From positions 12,604,001 through 12,668,000 of the forward strand of contig OX335662.1 in the NCBI GenBank assembly GCA_946894095.1: 64,000 nt of DNA, in the 5' to 3' direction. Positions 63,806-64,000 of this stretch are shown in pieces. The DNA is from Incurvaria masculella (lineage: Eukaryota > Arthropoda > Insecta > Lepidoptera > Incurvariidae). The position numbers and the translations under genes were made by a program. The notes below the pieces were generated by a model. The model did not search any database. It had not been told where the DNA came from and was given only the letters and a program-made list of their open reading frames with translations. Numbering within the stretch: the stretch's first letter is position 1; every line of letters starts with the position of its first letter.

Positions 63806-64000
63806 GATTTTTATTGTCCGGGAGAAATAATAGTTATGTATTGGGCTAGGATTTTTAACAGTCTATGGGAAAACAAAACATTATTCGTTTTGAAAAAATT
63901 AAGATCGCAGGAAAACAAATTTAAGTACATTGAACAGAATGATACCGCGATTCGTTAATAAATAATAATATTTAAAATGTTGTTTACTAGCCAAATAAAA
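63806..64000. other. No recognised feature to window end
   Basis: AT-rich. The short frame crossing it has no motif. Confidence 0.4.

Noticed and set aside
1..64000. Integrated viral genes, bacterial transfer or toxin genes
   Set aside because: No envelope, capsid, polymerase of viral type or bacterial operon pattern was seen. All reverse-transcriptase pieces are of the non-LTR LINE type.

Overview
The window looks like a gene-poor, repeat-dense stretch of a lepidopteran (moth or butterfly) nuclear genome. The evidence is AT-rich DNA packed with short interspersed elements, MITE-like inverted-repeat elements and decayed non-LTR retrotransposons of kinds familiar from Lepidoptera, a short run of the insect telomeric unit TTAGG, and a spliced gene whose two visible exons read like an Osiris-family (DUF1676) protein. 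No bacterial operons, phage genes or CRISPR arrays are present. Family assignments come from reading motifs and comparing copies inside the window; no database was searched.

Layout. 0-19 kb is a mosaic of a GGGTTCCGTACC repeat (family A here), a SINE superfamily, a TTAA-flanked MITE (C), an inverted-repeat element with CACCTAAATTGGCG ends (D), a LINE C-terminus relic (7.2-7.8 kb), a tRNA-Thr-like SINE (10.3 kb) and a large inverted repeat with a telomeric-repeat loop (17.6-18.05 kb). 19-31 kb holds a GC-rich tract, more MITEs, an RTE C-terminus, a SINE whose paralogous empty site is also in the window, and tandem units carrying tRNA-like heads (28-29 kb). At 31.6-31.8 kb on the minus strand there is a GC-rich candidate first coding exon (signal peptide plus cysteines, clean splice donor). 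33-43 kb is LINE and RTE debris, nested insertions and long inverted repeats. 44.2-48.05 kb holds a GC-rich foldback next to a 3.66-kb terminal-inverted-repeat element full of a 15-bp motif and carrying a broken LINE reverse transcriptase. 49-55 kb has more SINEs, including one full-length copy with a mixed tRNA/5S-rRNA head, and a 641-bp foldback built from TATACGTTGTG motifs with a 9-bp target duplication. 56.2-59.2 kb (minus) is the best-supported host gene, with its last exon duplicated twice in tandem. 59.9-64 kb is LINE 3' ends, SINE and AT-rich DNA.

Two themes stand out. First, one SINE body and tail is joined to different Pol III promoter heads: tRNA-like in some copies, 5S-rRNA-like in others, and both in series in at least one copy. 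Second, several inverted-repeat elements have no recognisable coding capacity but carry arrays of short motifs, and these are the least explained structures here. Most apparent open reading frames fall inside repeats and are not genes.
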